Shown piece after piece: positions 1-6,873 of a DNA stretch of 20,206 bases (its first letter is position 1; each line of letters starts with the position of its first letter). The stretch comes from an uncultured Clostridia bacterium. Its GTDB lineage: Bacteria > Bacillota > Clostridia > Lachnospirales > CAG-274. The notes under the pieces were generated by a model. The model saw only the letters and a program-made list of their open reading frames with translations, did no database searches and was not told the DNA's origin. The position numbers were made by a program, and so were the translations under genes. The stretch is from the NCBI GenBank assembly GCA_910579745.1, contig CAJTVH010000053.1:1-20206 (forward strand). The letters are read 5' to 3'.

Positions 1-91
1 CCACAATAACGCTCATTGCGTAATCTATATAAGACGTTTTCATTTTTTCGGAAATCTCAACATCCATAATTTTATCAAATTGATTTTCCAT
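1..91 (-). CDS. gyrA: DNA gyrase subunit A, N-terminal fragment (runs off the window)
   Basis: Only the first 30 codons are present. They read MENQFDKIMDVEISEKMK and continue TSYIDYAMSVIV, which is the conserved start of GyrA (DV-I--EM--SYIDYAMSVIV). GyrA is the breakage-reunion subunit of gyrase, the A2B2 type II topoisomerase that introduces negative supercoils ahead of replication forks. The ATG at 89-91 is preceded on the minus strand by a GGAGGAAG ribosome binding site. The gene lies 195 bp downstream of gyrB on the same strand, the usual Clostridia/Bacilli order. The catalytic tyrosine lies outside the window, so integrity of the gene cannot be judged. Confidence 0.93.
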   Translation of the reverse strand, partial: MENQFDKIMDVEISEKMKTSYIDYAMSVIV

Positions 92-121
92 AAATTATCT
101 TCCTCCATAAAGGTAAAGCCC

Positions 122-186
122 TATGGGACGCCATCCCATAAATAATAATTTACGGCGATTTCGTTGATTTATTATTGAAACCGCCG
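122..186 (-). promoter_or_regulatory. Two stem-loops in the gyrB-gyrA spacer
   Basis: Two inverted repeats sit between gyrB and gyrA. At 122-140 a perfect 7-bp stem (TATGGGA/TCCCATA) closes a 5-nt loop. At 153-186 the arms CGGCG-A-TTTC and GAAA-C-CGCCG pair around a 14-nt loop with one internal mismatch. Neither is followed by a T-run on the minus strand, so they do not look like intrinsic terminators. On the transcript they would lie in the leader of gyrA, shortly before its ribosome binding site. Their role (processing, translational control or none) is inference; only the pairing is seen. Confidence 0.45.
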
Positions 187-286
187 TGAGATTAAAGCCG
201 TAAAGCCTCATATCAAAACCAGCTTATTTCATAAAGAAAAAACAAAGAATTTTTAAGCAATCCCACGCCTCGCAAAATATATTCTC

Positions 287-2200
287 TCACACGTCGAGAT
301 TTGTGACATACTTGGCGTTTTCCTGAATAAACTCTCTTCTTGGCTCTACTCTGTCCCCCATAAGCTTGTCAAAAATCTCGTCGGCTATTCTGGCGTCCTC
401 CATAGTAACCCTCATAAGAATGCGTTTTTCAGGGTCCATGGTTGTTTCCCAAAGCTGTTCGGGGTCCATCTCGCCTAAACCTTTATATCTTTGTATCGGT
501 TTTATGTTGTCTCTGCCTATTTTGTCAAGAATGTCGGAAAGCTCATCGTCGTTATACGCGTAATACTCGCTCTTCCCTTTCTCAACCTTAAACAGAGGCG
601 GTTTAGCCAGATAAACATAGCCCTCCTCAATAAGGGGAGACATAAATCTGAAAATAAACGTGAGAAGCAAAGTCGTGATGTGAGAGCCGTCAACGTCGGC
701 GTCGGTCATAATAATGATTTTGTGATACCTAAGCTTTGAAATGTCAAAGTCCTCATGAATGCCCGTTCCGAAAGCGGTAATCATAGACCTTATTTCCTCA
801 TTTCCTAAAATTCTGTCAAGCCTTGCTTTCTCGACGTTTAATATTTTTCCTCTGAGAGGTAAAATCGCCTGAGTCTTAGGCGTTCTCGCGTCAACGGCGG
901 AACCTCCCGCCGAATTTCCCTCGACTATATAAATCTCGCATTTTGACGGGTCTTTTTCCGAACAGTCGGTAAGTTTTCCCGGAAGTCTCGATACTTCTAA
1001 AGCCGATTTTCTCCTCACTAACTCCCTCGCTTTTTTAGCGGCGTCCCTCGCTCTTGAGGCGACTAAAGCTTTCTCAAAAATAAGCTTGCTCACCGCCGGA
1101 TTCTCCTCAAGAAAATATGTTAAATTTTCTGTCAAAACAGACTCGACAGCGCTTTTCGCCTCGCTGTTTCCGAGCTTTGTTTTCGTCTGCCCCTCAAACT
1201 GCGGGCTTTCTATTTTAACGCTTAAAACACACGTCAGACCCTCTCTTATATCCTCTCCCGATAAATTTTTATCGCTTTCTTTCAAAAGCCCGAAACGTTT
1301 TCCATAGTCATTTATCGTTTTTGTGAGCCCCGATTTAAAACCGGCTAAATGAGACCCTCCGTCGGTCGTGTTTATATTGTTCGCGTAAGAGTAAATACAC
1401 TCGGCAAATCCGTCGTTGTGCTGAAAGGCAATCTCCACAGAAATATTCTCTCTCACGCTGTCACAGTAAAAAATATCATCATAAATAGGAACCTTGTTTT
1501 TGTTTATATGCCTTACAAACTCTTTTATTCCGCCCTCATAATGAAAAACGCTTGAACCGTTTTCATCTTTGTTTCTCAAATCACTTAAAATTATTTTTAC
1601 ACCCTTTGTCAAAAACGCCGTTTCCTGAAGATGCTGATATAAAATGTCATAGTCGAAAACCGTCTCGTCAAAAATCTCATCGTCGGGCTTAAAATGTATA
1701 AAAGTACCGGAAATCTCTTTGTCGCAGTCTCCCACAGCGGTTAATTTGTCTAAAACCTCTCCTCTTGAGTAATGCTGCTCATAAATTTTTCCCTCGCTGT
1801 AAATTCTCACGGTAAGCCACTCGCTTAAAGCGTTCACGACAGAAGCCCCCACACCGTGAAGTCCGCCTGACACTTTATATCCGCCTCCGCCAAACTTTCC
1901 TCCAGCGTGAAGAATAGTGAACACCACCTCAACCGCAGGTATACCCCTTTGAGGATGAATCCCTATAGGAATACCCCTTCCGTTGTCTTTAACGGATACC
2001 GTGTTATCCTCGTGAATCATAACCTCTATTTCCGAGCAGAAACCGGCTAAAGCCTCGTCAATAGAATTATCCACTATTTCATAAACAAGATGATGAAGAC
2101 CTTTAGAGGACGTACTTCCTATATACATACCTGGCCTCACTCTTACCGCCTCAAGCCCCTCCAAAATCTGTATTTGATTTTCATTGTAATCCGACGACAT
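287..2200 (-). CDS. gyrB: DNA gyrase subunit B
   Basis: A 637-residue full-length GyrB, the ATPase subunit of gyrase. The N-terminal GHKL ATPase domain shows YEIVDNSIDEA (residues 40-50, ATP/Mg-binding Asp44/Asn45), KDNGRGIP (71-78) and a glycine-rich lid with GGLHGVGASVVNALS (112-126). The C-terminal Toprim domain shows YIVEGNSAGGSA (424-435, catalytic Glu428) and MTDADVDGSHI (498-508, metal-binding aspartates), followed by QRYKGLGEMDPEQLWETTM (570-588). Length and motifs are typical of Gram-positive GyrB, with no sign of damage. The ATG at 2198-2200 has an AAAGGAAG ribosome binding site on the minus strand. It is separated from remB by an unusually long 539-bp gap and probably has its own promoter. 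Confidence 0.98.
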   Translation of the reverse strand: MSSDYNENQIQILEGLEAVRVRPGMYIGSTSSKGLHHLVYEIVDNSIDEALAGFCSEIEVMIHEDNTVSVKDNGRGIPIGIHPQRGIPAVEVVFTILHAGGKFGGGGYKVSGGLHGVGASVVNALSEWLTVRIYSEGKIYEQHYSRGEVLDKLTAVGDCDKEISGTFIHFKPDDEIFDETVFDYDILYQHLQETAFLTKGVKIILSDLRNKDENGSSVFHYEGGIKEFVRHINKNKVPIYDDIFYCDSVRENISVEIAFQHNDGFAECIYSYANNINTTDGGSHLAGFKSGLTKTINDYGKRFGLLKESDKNLSGEDIREGLTCVLSVKIESPQFEGQTKTKLGNSEAKSAVESVLTENLTYFLEENPAVSKLIFEKALVASRARDAAKKARELVRRKSALEVSRLPGKLTDCSEKDPSKCEIYIVEGNSAGGSAVDARTPKTQAILPLRGKILNVEKARLDRILGNEEIRSMITAFGTGIHEDFDISKLRYHKIIIMTDADVDGSHITTLLLTFIFRFMSPLIEEGYVYLAKPPLFKVEKGKSEYYAYNDDELSDILDKIGRDNIKPIQRYKGLGEMDPEQLWETTMDPEKRILMRVTMEDARIADEIFDKLMGDRVEPRREFIQENAKYVTNLDV

Positions 2201-2278
2201 AAAAAATCTTCCTTTCGCTGAAAGTTAAACAAAAAAACTGATGTCAAAAAACGCCTTAAAATCCGTGAGAAATCAATT

Positions 2279-2307
2279 ATTATATTTAGAGCGTATACAA
2301 ATATCAC
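2279..2307 (-). promoter_or_regulatory. Possible sigma-A-type promoter for gyrB
   Basis: On the minus strand GTGATA (2307-2302; 4 of 6 matches to TTGACA) and a perfect TATAAT (2284-2279) are spaced by 17 bp, about 80 bp upstream of the gyrB start. In DNA this AT-rich a TATAAT can occur by chance, so this is only a candidate. Confidence 0.35.
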
Positions 2308-2522
2308 ATAATAATTACTAAAATTTTACAGACTAATAACTCCGATAATTTATAAAAATATAAACACTTTTTTATCCATGTATATCTCAAATCTCAGCAA
2401 CGCCTGTTAAAAACAATATAATAACGGCTTTACTATAATAAAATATATAAAAAAATTAACAGGCAAACTTTAATAAAATTTGATATATTAAAAAACCAAA
2501 AAAATAAACGCTCCCCAAAATA

Positions 2523-2574
2523 TTTTATTCTTTGTGATTTTTTGCGTATATTTTAGTTCTTAAATACGCTGTAA
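2523..2574. repeat. Palindromic-family repeat arm, intergenic copy
   Basis: This 52-nt segment is a near copy of 2738-2789. Both begin TTTTATT, run through a GCGTATATT block and end TTAAATACGC-Y-GTAA; the final 15 bases match at 14 positions. The other copy lies inside the 3' end of remB. The segment also matches, in inverted orientation, the arm found at 8843-8871 (AAAATATGCAC followed by an AT-rich stretch). Confidence 0.6.
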
Positions 2575-2670
2575 AACTAGTCTCAGTAAATTTATACAGC
2601 ATATCTAAAAATCATAAAATTATATAATATACACTCAAAAAATTAAACGTAAATAATAAGTATTTCCAAA

Positions 2671-2789
2671 ATACCCAAAAAATTATAAAAAATAAAATAA
2701 ACAAGCTTTTAAAAAGTTAAAAATTTCTTTAAGTATGTTTTATTTTTTATAATTTCTCGCGCGTATATTGTTTTTTAAATACGCCGTAA
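2671..2789. repeat. Palindromic repeat copy spanning the remB stop codon
   Basis: The left arm (2671-2702) contains a 21-bp string at 2677-2697 that recurs exactly at 8851-8871. The right arm (2738-2789) begins with the inverse of that string (TTTTATTTTTTATAATTT) and continues into TCTCGCGCGTATATT. The arms could fold into a hairpin around a ~35-nt AT-rich loop. The right arm lies within remB, including its stop codon, so the element supplies the gene's 3' end. No open reading frame for mobility is present. Confidence 0.6.
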
Positions 2790-3030
2790 TAAAAATAAGC
2801 CTCTTTTTAATTGTTTTAACTGATACGGAAGATAAATAAATTTTCGTTTTTCCTTTTTTATCCGCTACAATAAGAGAACGGCTCCTTCCTCTCAAAATAA
2901 CGCAGTTCTTGTTTTTTCTCATATTCTCAATAAATTCTTTGTTAGCTCCAGCTTTCATATTCTCAATATCTATAACGGCGATAATATCCTCATAAAAAAT
3001 ATTAAAATTTGAGCCAATATTTAAAAACAT
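2740..3030 (-). CDS. remB: DUF370 family protein, RemB-like, with repeat-encoded C-terminal tail
   Basis: A 96-residue protein starting MFLNIGSNFNIFYEDIIAVIDIE, with later IVADKK and IYLSSVSVKTIKKR. This matches the DUF370/RemB family (MFLHIG----DIIAI-D, ---ITDKK-YLSPIS--TLKKR). RemB was linked to extracellular-matrix gene control in Bacillus subtilis; related RemA binds DNA as a transcription regulator. Its location between recF and gyrB is the usual family context. The conserved part ends near residue 79. The last ~16 residues (ITAYLKNNIRARNYKK) are encoded by a palindromic repeat arm also found outside genes, so they look like an acquired basic tail. The ATG at 3028-3030 has a TAGGAG ribosome binding site. 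The molecular function in this organism is not established. Confidence 0.85.
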   Translation of the reverse strand: MFLNIGSNFNIFYEDIIAVIDIENMKAGANKEFIENMRKNKNCVILRGRSRSLIVADKKGKTKIYLSSVSVKTIKKRLIFITAYLKNNIRARNYKK

Positions 3031-3231
3031 TAAAAAATTCTCCTATAGCAAAAGAATAACAGATAAAATTTAATAAAACCGAATTACTTTATTGTTTCCC
3101 GCTAAAATTTTACGAATTTCTATAAACGTATTTAAGAATTAAACTTGTTCTATAGCGTACTTGAAATCTATATATATTATTAACGCTGTATAAAACTTTG
3201 ATTATAAAAAAAGTTTATACAATCTTTATAA

Positions 3232-3325
3232 ATCTAAAAGATATAAAAATTTTAAAAAATAAAAACGGTTCAATTTCATTTTATATTTTATAGCTTTTCG
3301 TGTATATTTTATTTCTCAGATAAGT
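3232..3325. repeat. Palindromic repeat copy, inverted orientation
   Basis: Arms resembling AAAATTTTAAAAAATAAAA and TTTTATATTTTATAGC-TTTTCGTGTATATTTTAT flank the centre AACGGTTCAATTTCATT. The centre is close to the reverse complement of the centre of the 8802-8940 element (ACGAAATTGAATCGTTTT), so this is a family member in opposite orientation. The outer boundaries are approximate. Confidence 0.5.
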
Positions 3326-3544
3326 TCTAAGCAATGATAACAGACAAAAGATTTTTTCGTTATATGAAATATGATTTTCATAATAATACTTTTAGGAAAC
3401 ATCTCAAAAAACAGACAAAATATAACGGAAAAGTATCTGTCAGGCGGTTTTAATGAGATTATTGAACAGCCTTTCGCATATATTTCGCTAAAACAGCGTA
3501 AACAATAAATTTACTTAAAATTATAATTGCCTTTCTTAAATATA

Positions 3545-3625
3545 AAAATATCCAAAAATCTCAAAAAATAAAACAACCATATAGCGTAATTATTTTATTT
3601 TTTATATTTTTTTAATTTCAGGACA
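3545..3625. repeat. Probable degenerate palindromic repeat copy
   Basis: An AAATATCCAAAAATCTCAAA segment leads into AAATAAAAC, then after a ~15-nt centre comes ATTATTTTATTTTTTATATTTTT. The arms are partly complementary and resemble the family arms at 2671-2702 and 8851-8871. The low complexity of the AT-rich sequence makes this the weakest copy. Confidence 0.35.
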
Positions 3626-3854
3626 CGATCTAAAACGCCTTAAAAAACAAAAAATCATTTTAAAAACATCCTCAACCGATCATATTTTATTTTTGGGGAA
3701 CATATTAGACTATTTTTATTATACCACAAATTTAAAAATTTCACCAGTATAATTTTTAAAAATTTTTCACAAAATAAAAAAATCATTTATAAATCAGTGA
3801 ACAAAAAAAATATAACTACTATTAGTATGATTTTATAACTTCTTAATATAGTTC

Positions 3855-4958
3855 TTATACAATATTCGGCGGAGTTTCTCGATTTTCAACATTTCCGTTT
3901 TTAACAAAAAAAATCTTAGCTCCCTCGTTATATTTTTTAATAATGTCCTCCACTCCCGTACAGGTTATAATAACTTGAATATCCTTTATGCTTTCAAGTA
4001 AAAAAGACTGCCTTTTCTCATCAAGCTCCGAAAGCACGTCATCAAGAAGCAAAACGGGATTTGTGTTTTTCTCATTTTTTATAATTTGAATCTCGGCGAG
4101 TTTCGATGATAAAACCGCGCATCTCTGTTGTCCTTGAGAACCATAGTCTCTCGCGTCATAACCGTTTATAAAAAAAGAAATATCATCTTTATGGGGGCCA
4201 ACACTTGTAGAACCATAAAAAATATCTCTGTCTGTATTCCTTTTTATTTTTTTCTCAAACTCTGAAATCAAAACACTCGGCCTGTAAACAATCCCAAGAC
4301 TCTCGGCTCCCCCCGTGATTTTGCTATGAACGTTTCCGGCGAGCCCTGATATTTCCTCAATAAACTTTTGTCTTTGTTTTATGACTTTCGCGCCAAAATT
4401 AATAAGCTGAGAATCCCATACAAACAAAGTCTCTTTAAGATTTTTATCCTTTTGAATTTCTTTTAGGAGATTATTTCTCTGTTTTAAAATTTTGTGATAC
4501 TGTTTTAAATCATAATAATAAATCTTGCTCAACTGACACATCTCAAGATCGACAAACCTTCTTCTCTCCGACGGACCCGACTTAACAAGCTGTAAATCCT
4601 CAGGGGCGAAAAGGACAATACTCAAAACGCCGAAAAGCTCTCCTATTTTTCTTATAGGCATGCTATTAACAGTAATCCATTTTTTCATATTTTTTTTCAA
4701 ATGCACATTTATTTTGTCACAAAAAGTGTCACCTCTAGCAAAAATCTCAAGGTGAGCCTCGCTTTCGTCAAAATTTATTATTTCCTTGTCGATATGCGTT
4801 TTATGACTTCTTCCAGTGGCGCAAAAATAAATGCCCTCAAGAATACTTGTTTTTCCTTGGGCATTATCTCCATAAAAGATATTAACGTTTTTGTTAAAAT
4901 CAATATTAATTTTTTTAATATTTCTAAAATTTTTAACAATTAATTTATCAATGTACAT
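3855..4958 (-). CDS. recF: DNA replication and repair protein RecF
   Basis: A 367-residue RecF, an SMC-like ABC ATPase that with RecO and RecR loads RecA at gapped DNA. The N-terminus MYIDKLIVKNFRNIKKINIDF is diagnostic. The Walker A motif is YGDNAQGKTSIL (29-40), the ABC signature region is YGSQGQQRCAVLS, and Walker B with D-loop is PVLLLDDVLSELDEKRQ near the C-terminus. I chose the ATG at 4956-4958 because it gives the family N-terminus and has AGGAG at a good distance. An in-frame GTG at 4983-4985 would add nine non-conserved residues and has a poorly spaced ribosome site. It lies between rlbA and remB in the standard origin-proximal order, but with long gaps on both sides. Confidence 0.97.
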   Translation of the reverse strand: MYIDKLIVKNFRNIKKINIDFNKNVNIFYGDNAQGKTSILEGIYFCATGRSHKTHIDKEIINFDESEAHLEIFARGDTFCDKINVHLKKNMKKWITVNSMPIRKIGELFGVLSIVLFAPEDLQLVKSGPSERRRFVDLEMCQLSKIYYYDLKQYHKILKQRNNLLKEIQKDKNLKETLFVWDSQLINFGAKVIKQRQKFIEEISGLAGNVHSKITGGAESLGIVYRPSVLISEFEKKIKRNTDRDIFYGSTSVGPHKDDISFFINGYDARDYGSQGQQRCAVLSSKLAEIQIIKNEKNTNPVLLLDDVLSELDEKRQSFLLESIKDIQVIITCTGVEDIIKKYNEGAKIFFVKNGNVENRETPPNIV

Positions 4959-5248
4959 AAATACTCCTATGGCGTAAAATCTCACACCTCAAAAACAAAA
5001 AAACAGTATAAAAAATAAATACCAAATTTTTTTGTAATACCTCACTCTAAAATAAGCGAAATGAGGCTATGTAAAAATCATTTTTTAGAAGCGGAGGAAG
5101 AAAAGCATAAGCTATAGACTATAGTCTCCACAGCGCAACCTTAACAAATAACGAATGGTAAAGCGAATTTTCACCTTCAAGCCTCTACAATATAAAAATA
5201 ATTTTTATCCGCCAAACTTGTTTATTTTTAAGTTTATTGGCTATAACC
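4959..5248 (-). other. Relatively GC-rich, possibly structured recF leader
   Basis: This 290-bp gap between rlbA and recF is less AT-rich than the neighbouring spacers. It contains a perfect 12-bp palindrome AGACTATAGTCT (5116-5127) and a pair of distant complementary blocks, GAGGCT (5063-5068) and AGCCTC (5180-5185). No open reading frame with a ribosome site is seen and it does not match a tRNA or any RNA family I recognise. It could be an untranslated leader or small RNA; that is inference. Confidence 0.35.
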
Positions 5249-5455
5249 TCATACTACCCTTATTTCCCCCACGCCTAAAACCTCAATAACGTCTCCTTTA
5301 TAGACTTTCTTGCCTCTCTGAGAAACAGTCTCTCCGTTAAGTTTTACCAAACCGTCCGAAATAACAGATTTAGCTTCTGAGCCTGATGAAACAACATTTG
5401 CGAGTTTAACGGCCTGACTTATTTTAATAAACTCTGTATTTATTTTTATCTCCAA
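5249..5455 (-). CDS. rlbA: S4-domain RNA-binding protein (YaaA/RlbA family)
   Basis: A 68-residue protein made almost entirely of one S4 RNA-binding domain: ISQAVKLANVVSSGSEAKSVISDGLVKLNGE followed by QRGKKVYKGDVIEVLG. This is the small S4 protein regularly encoded between dnaN and recF in Firmicutes; it is thought to act in ribosome assembly or RNA binding. The start is TTG (5453-5455), with AAGGGGTG about seven bases upstream on the minus strand. It starts 36 bp after dnaN ends, so co-transcription with dnaN is likely. Confidence 0.9.
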   Translation of the reverse strand: MEIKINTEFIKISQAVKLANVVSSGSEAKSVISDGLVKLNGETVSQRGKKVYKGDVIEVLGVGEIRVV

Positions 5456-5491
5456 AAAAACACCCCTTCAAAAAGTTTATAAAAACATTTA

Positions 5492-6607
5492 TTAATTTTT
5501 TAATCTCAAAGGTAAAATGAGGTATTTATAATTTCCCTCGCCTACGCTCTCAATAATGCATGGACTCAAAGGAGACATAAATTTAACGTTTATTTTCTCA
5601 TCATCAATGGCTTTAAGAGCGTCTATAAGGTACCTTGGATTAAATCCTATTTTAAGATCGTCACCCTCGGCATCAACTAAAACCTCCTCATAAGAAGCTC
5701 CCATCTCGGTATTTGATGTAATAACGATTTTTTCTTTCTCAATGCTGAGTTCAACAGGGTTTTTCTTAGAGTCCCTTGATATAAGGGTAGCCCTCTCTAC
5801 AGAATTTAAAAATTCCTGTCTGCTTACCTCAACGGCTGTTGTGTACTCGTTGATAAAGCTTTGCTCATATTTAAAAAACTCTCCCTCAAGAAGCCTTGAC
5901 ACCACGGTAAAATCTTCCGCCTCAAAAAGGGCGTGATTATCTGTAAAATACATTGAGATTATTTCCTCGCTTTTATCAGGCAGAATTCGGCTTATCTCAA
6001 TTAATGCTTTTGATGGCACTACTACAGAAATATTTTCATTGTCGTTTATCAAATCGGTTTTTCTGAAAGCAACCCTAAATCCATCGATAGCCACAATATT
6101 AAGACAATCCTCTTTTATCTCAATAAGTTCTCCCGTCAAAATGGGTTTTGTCTCCTCTATGGCTACGGCAAAATTAGTTTGTTTAATCATATTTTTAAAC
6201 ACCGTGGCTTTTGTTTCATATTTGATATTTTTTTCCACATCAGGAAGCTTTGGAAAATCCTCCCCAGGGAGTGATAAAATTTTAAACTCGGATTTTCCGC
6301 TTTTTATAGTAGTGACATTTTTATCATCTGTTTGGATTAAAATATTATTGTCGGGAAGATTTCTTATAATCTCTAAGAACATTTTAGCTTCCAGGGCTGA
6401 AATACCCTTTTCCATAATAACAACATCGTTTTTCATATCGCTCGTTTCTATAGCCAGTTCAAGATTATTCGCCGTGAGCCTTACTCCCTCGTTATCAGCT
6501 GTAATAAGGATACATTCTATAATTGGCATCGTTGTTTTTGAAGCTACCGCTTTTAACACAATATTTATTTTTGAGAGCATCTCTTCTTTTGTACAGCTTA
6601 TAATCAA
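5492..6607 (-). CDS. dnaN: DNA polymerase III beta subunit (sliding clamp)
   Basis: A 371-residue beta clamp, which forms a ring dimer around DNA and tethers the replicative polymerase. The N-terminus MIISCTKEEMLSKINIVLKAVASKTTMPIIECILI matches the family (C-K--L---I-----AVS-K-TMPIL). The protein ends in YKYLILPLRLKN, matching the conserved C-terminal region near the partner-binding pocket (YLIMPMRL). Length is normal. The start is TTG at 6605-6607, supported by the family N-terminus and by AAGGGGG on the minus strand; the next ATG is nine codons inside and would cut the first strand. It follows dnaA after a 266-bp spacer that contains the origin unwinding region. Confidence 0.97.
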   Translation of the reverse strand: MIISCTKEEMLSKINIVLKAVASKTTMPIIECILITADNEGVRLTANNLELAIETSDMKNDVVIMEKGISALEAKMFLEIIRNLPDNNILIQTDDKNVTTIKSGKSEFKILSLPGEDFPKLPDVEKNIKYETKATVFKNMIKQTNFAVAIEETKPILTGELIEIKEDCLNIVAIDGFRVAFRKTDLINDNENISVVVPSKALIEISRILPDKSEEIISMYFTDNHALFEAEDFTVVSRLLEGEFFKYEQSFINEYTTAVEVSRQEFLNSVERATLISRDSKKNPVELSIEKEKIVITSNTEMGASYEEVLVDAEGDDLKIGFNPRYLIDALKAIDDEKINVKFMSPLSPCIIESVGEGNYKYLILPLRLKN

Positions 6608-6873
6608 ATTAAAAACCCCCTTTTTTATTATGCAGAGAATAAAATATCTTTTTTTACTGTGTAAAAACTATATATATATAATTATTAAAAAGTAATAGAA
6701 GTAATAGAGGCGTGGATATGTGGATATGTAAAAAAACGCTGGTTTTTATAATATTATTAAAGAGTACAACAGTGTGGATAAACATATAATAATTTAAAAA
6801 CTTACTAACACAATCCACAAAGAAATTTTTTCTCAAAGTAATAAACATATTTTAAACAAAGTTATCCACAAAG
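6608..6873. other. oriC, dnaA-dnaN portion with unwinding site
   Basis: Seen here: DnaA boxes TTATCCACA (6862-6870), TGTGGATAA (6773-6781), TGTGGATAT (6719-6727) and the adjacent CGTGGATAT (6711-6719), with a weak box near 6812-6820. Immediately left of the adjacent pair come AGG and seven consecutive triplets (6687-6707) fitting [T/A]A[G/A] read 5'-3', then a TATATATATATA tract (6669-6680). Established in B. subtilis: DnaA bound at such boxes extends along DnaA-trios and melts the neighbouring AT-rich DNA. The layout here matches on the same strand and side relative to dnaA. This is the best candidate for the initiation site. Confidence 0.85.
6687..6727 (+). promoter_or_regulatory. DnaA-trio element with adjacent DnaA boxes
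   Basis: Triplets AAA-AAG-TAA-TAG-AAG-TAA-TAG at 6687-6707 are followed by AGG and two overlapping boxes CGTGGATAT and TGTGGATAT. The trio tract includes a perfect 9-bp tandem duplication, AGTAATAGA at 6691-6699 and 6700-6708. The motif follows the known consensus 3'-[G/A]A[T/A]-5'. Which strand DnaA actually binds is inferred by analogy. Confidence 0.75.

Larger units (their letters stand above)
2201..2739. other. Long AT-rich gyrB-remB spacer
   Basis: This 539-bp stretch has no convincing gene on either strand. It contains a possible gyrB promoter (2279-2307), a 30-bp repeat (2461-2490) that matches 9091-9120 at 27 of 30 positions, and repeat arms at 2523-2574 and 2671-2702. The length is unusual for this normally compact gene cluster and is largely explained by repeat DNA. 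Confidence 0.6.
3031..3854. other. Long AT-rich remB-recF spacer with repeats
   Basis: An 824-bp gap with no credible gene on either strand. Seen in it are: a partial second-family repeat around 3063-3110 (TTACTTTATTGTTTCCCGCT resembles 9125-9143), a palindromic-family copy at 3232-3325, a short inverted repeat near 3364-3382 (ATGAAA/TTTTCAT), a second palindrome-like copy at 3545-3625, and AT-rich tracts to 3854. Most bacteria with this gene order have a short gap here, so the expansion itself is notable. Confidence 0.6.

Noticed and set aside
4959..4985. Upstream in-frame GTG extension of recF
   Set aside because: The added nine residues are not part of the RecF N-terminus, and the only purine-rich motif is too close to the GTG.
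5050..5190. tRNA or known small RNA gene
   Set aside because: No cloverleaf, T-loop motif or recognised RNA family signature could be found on either strand.
6654..6848. 64-codon minus-strand frame in the dnaA-dnaN spacer
   Set aside because: It lies across the DnaA boxes and unwinding tract, is low complexity and has no ribosome site or family resemblance.
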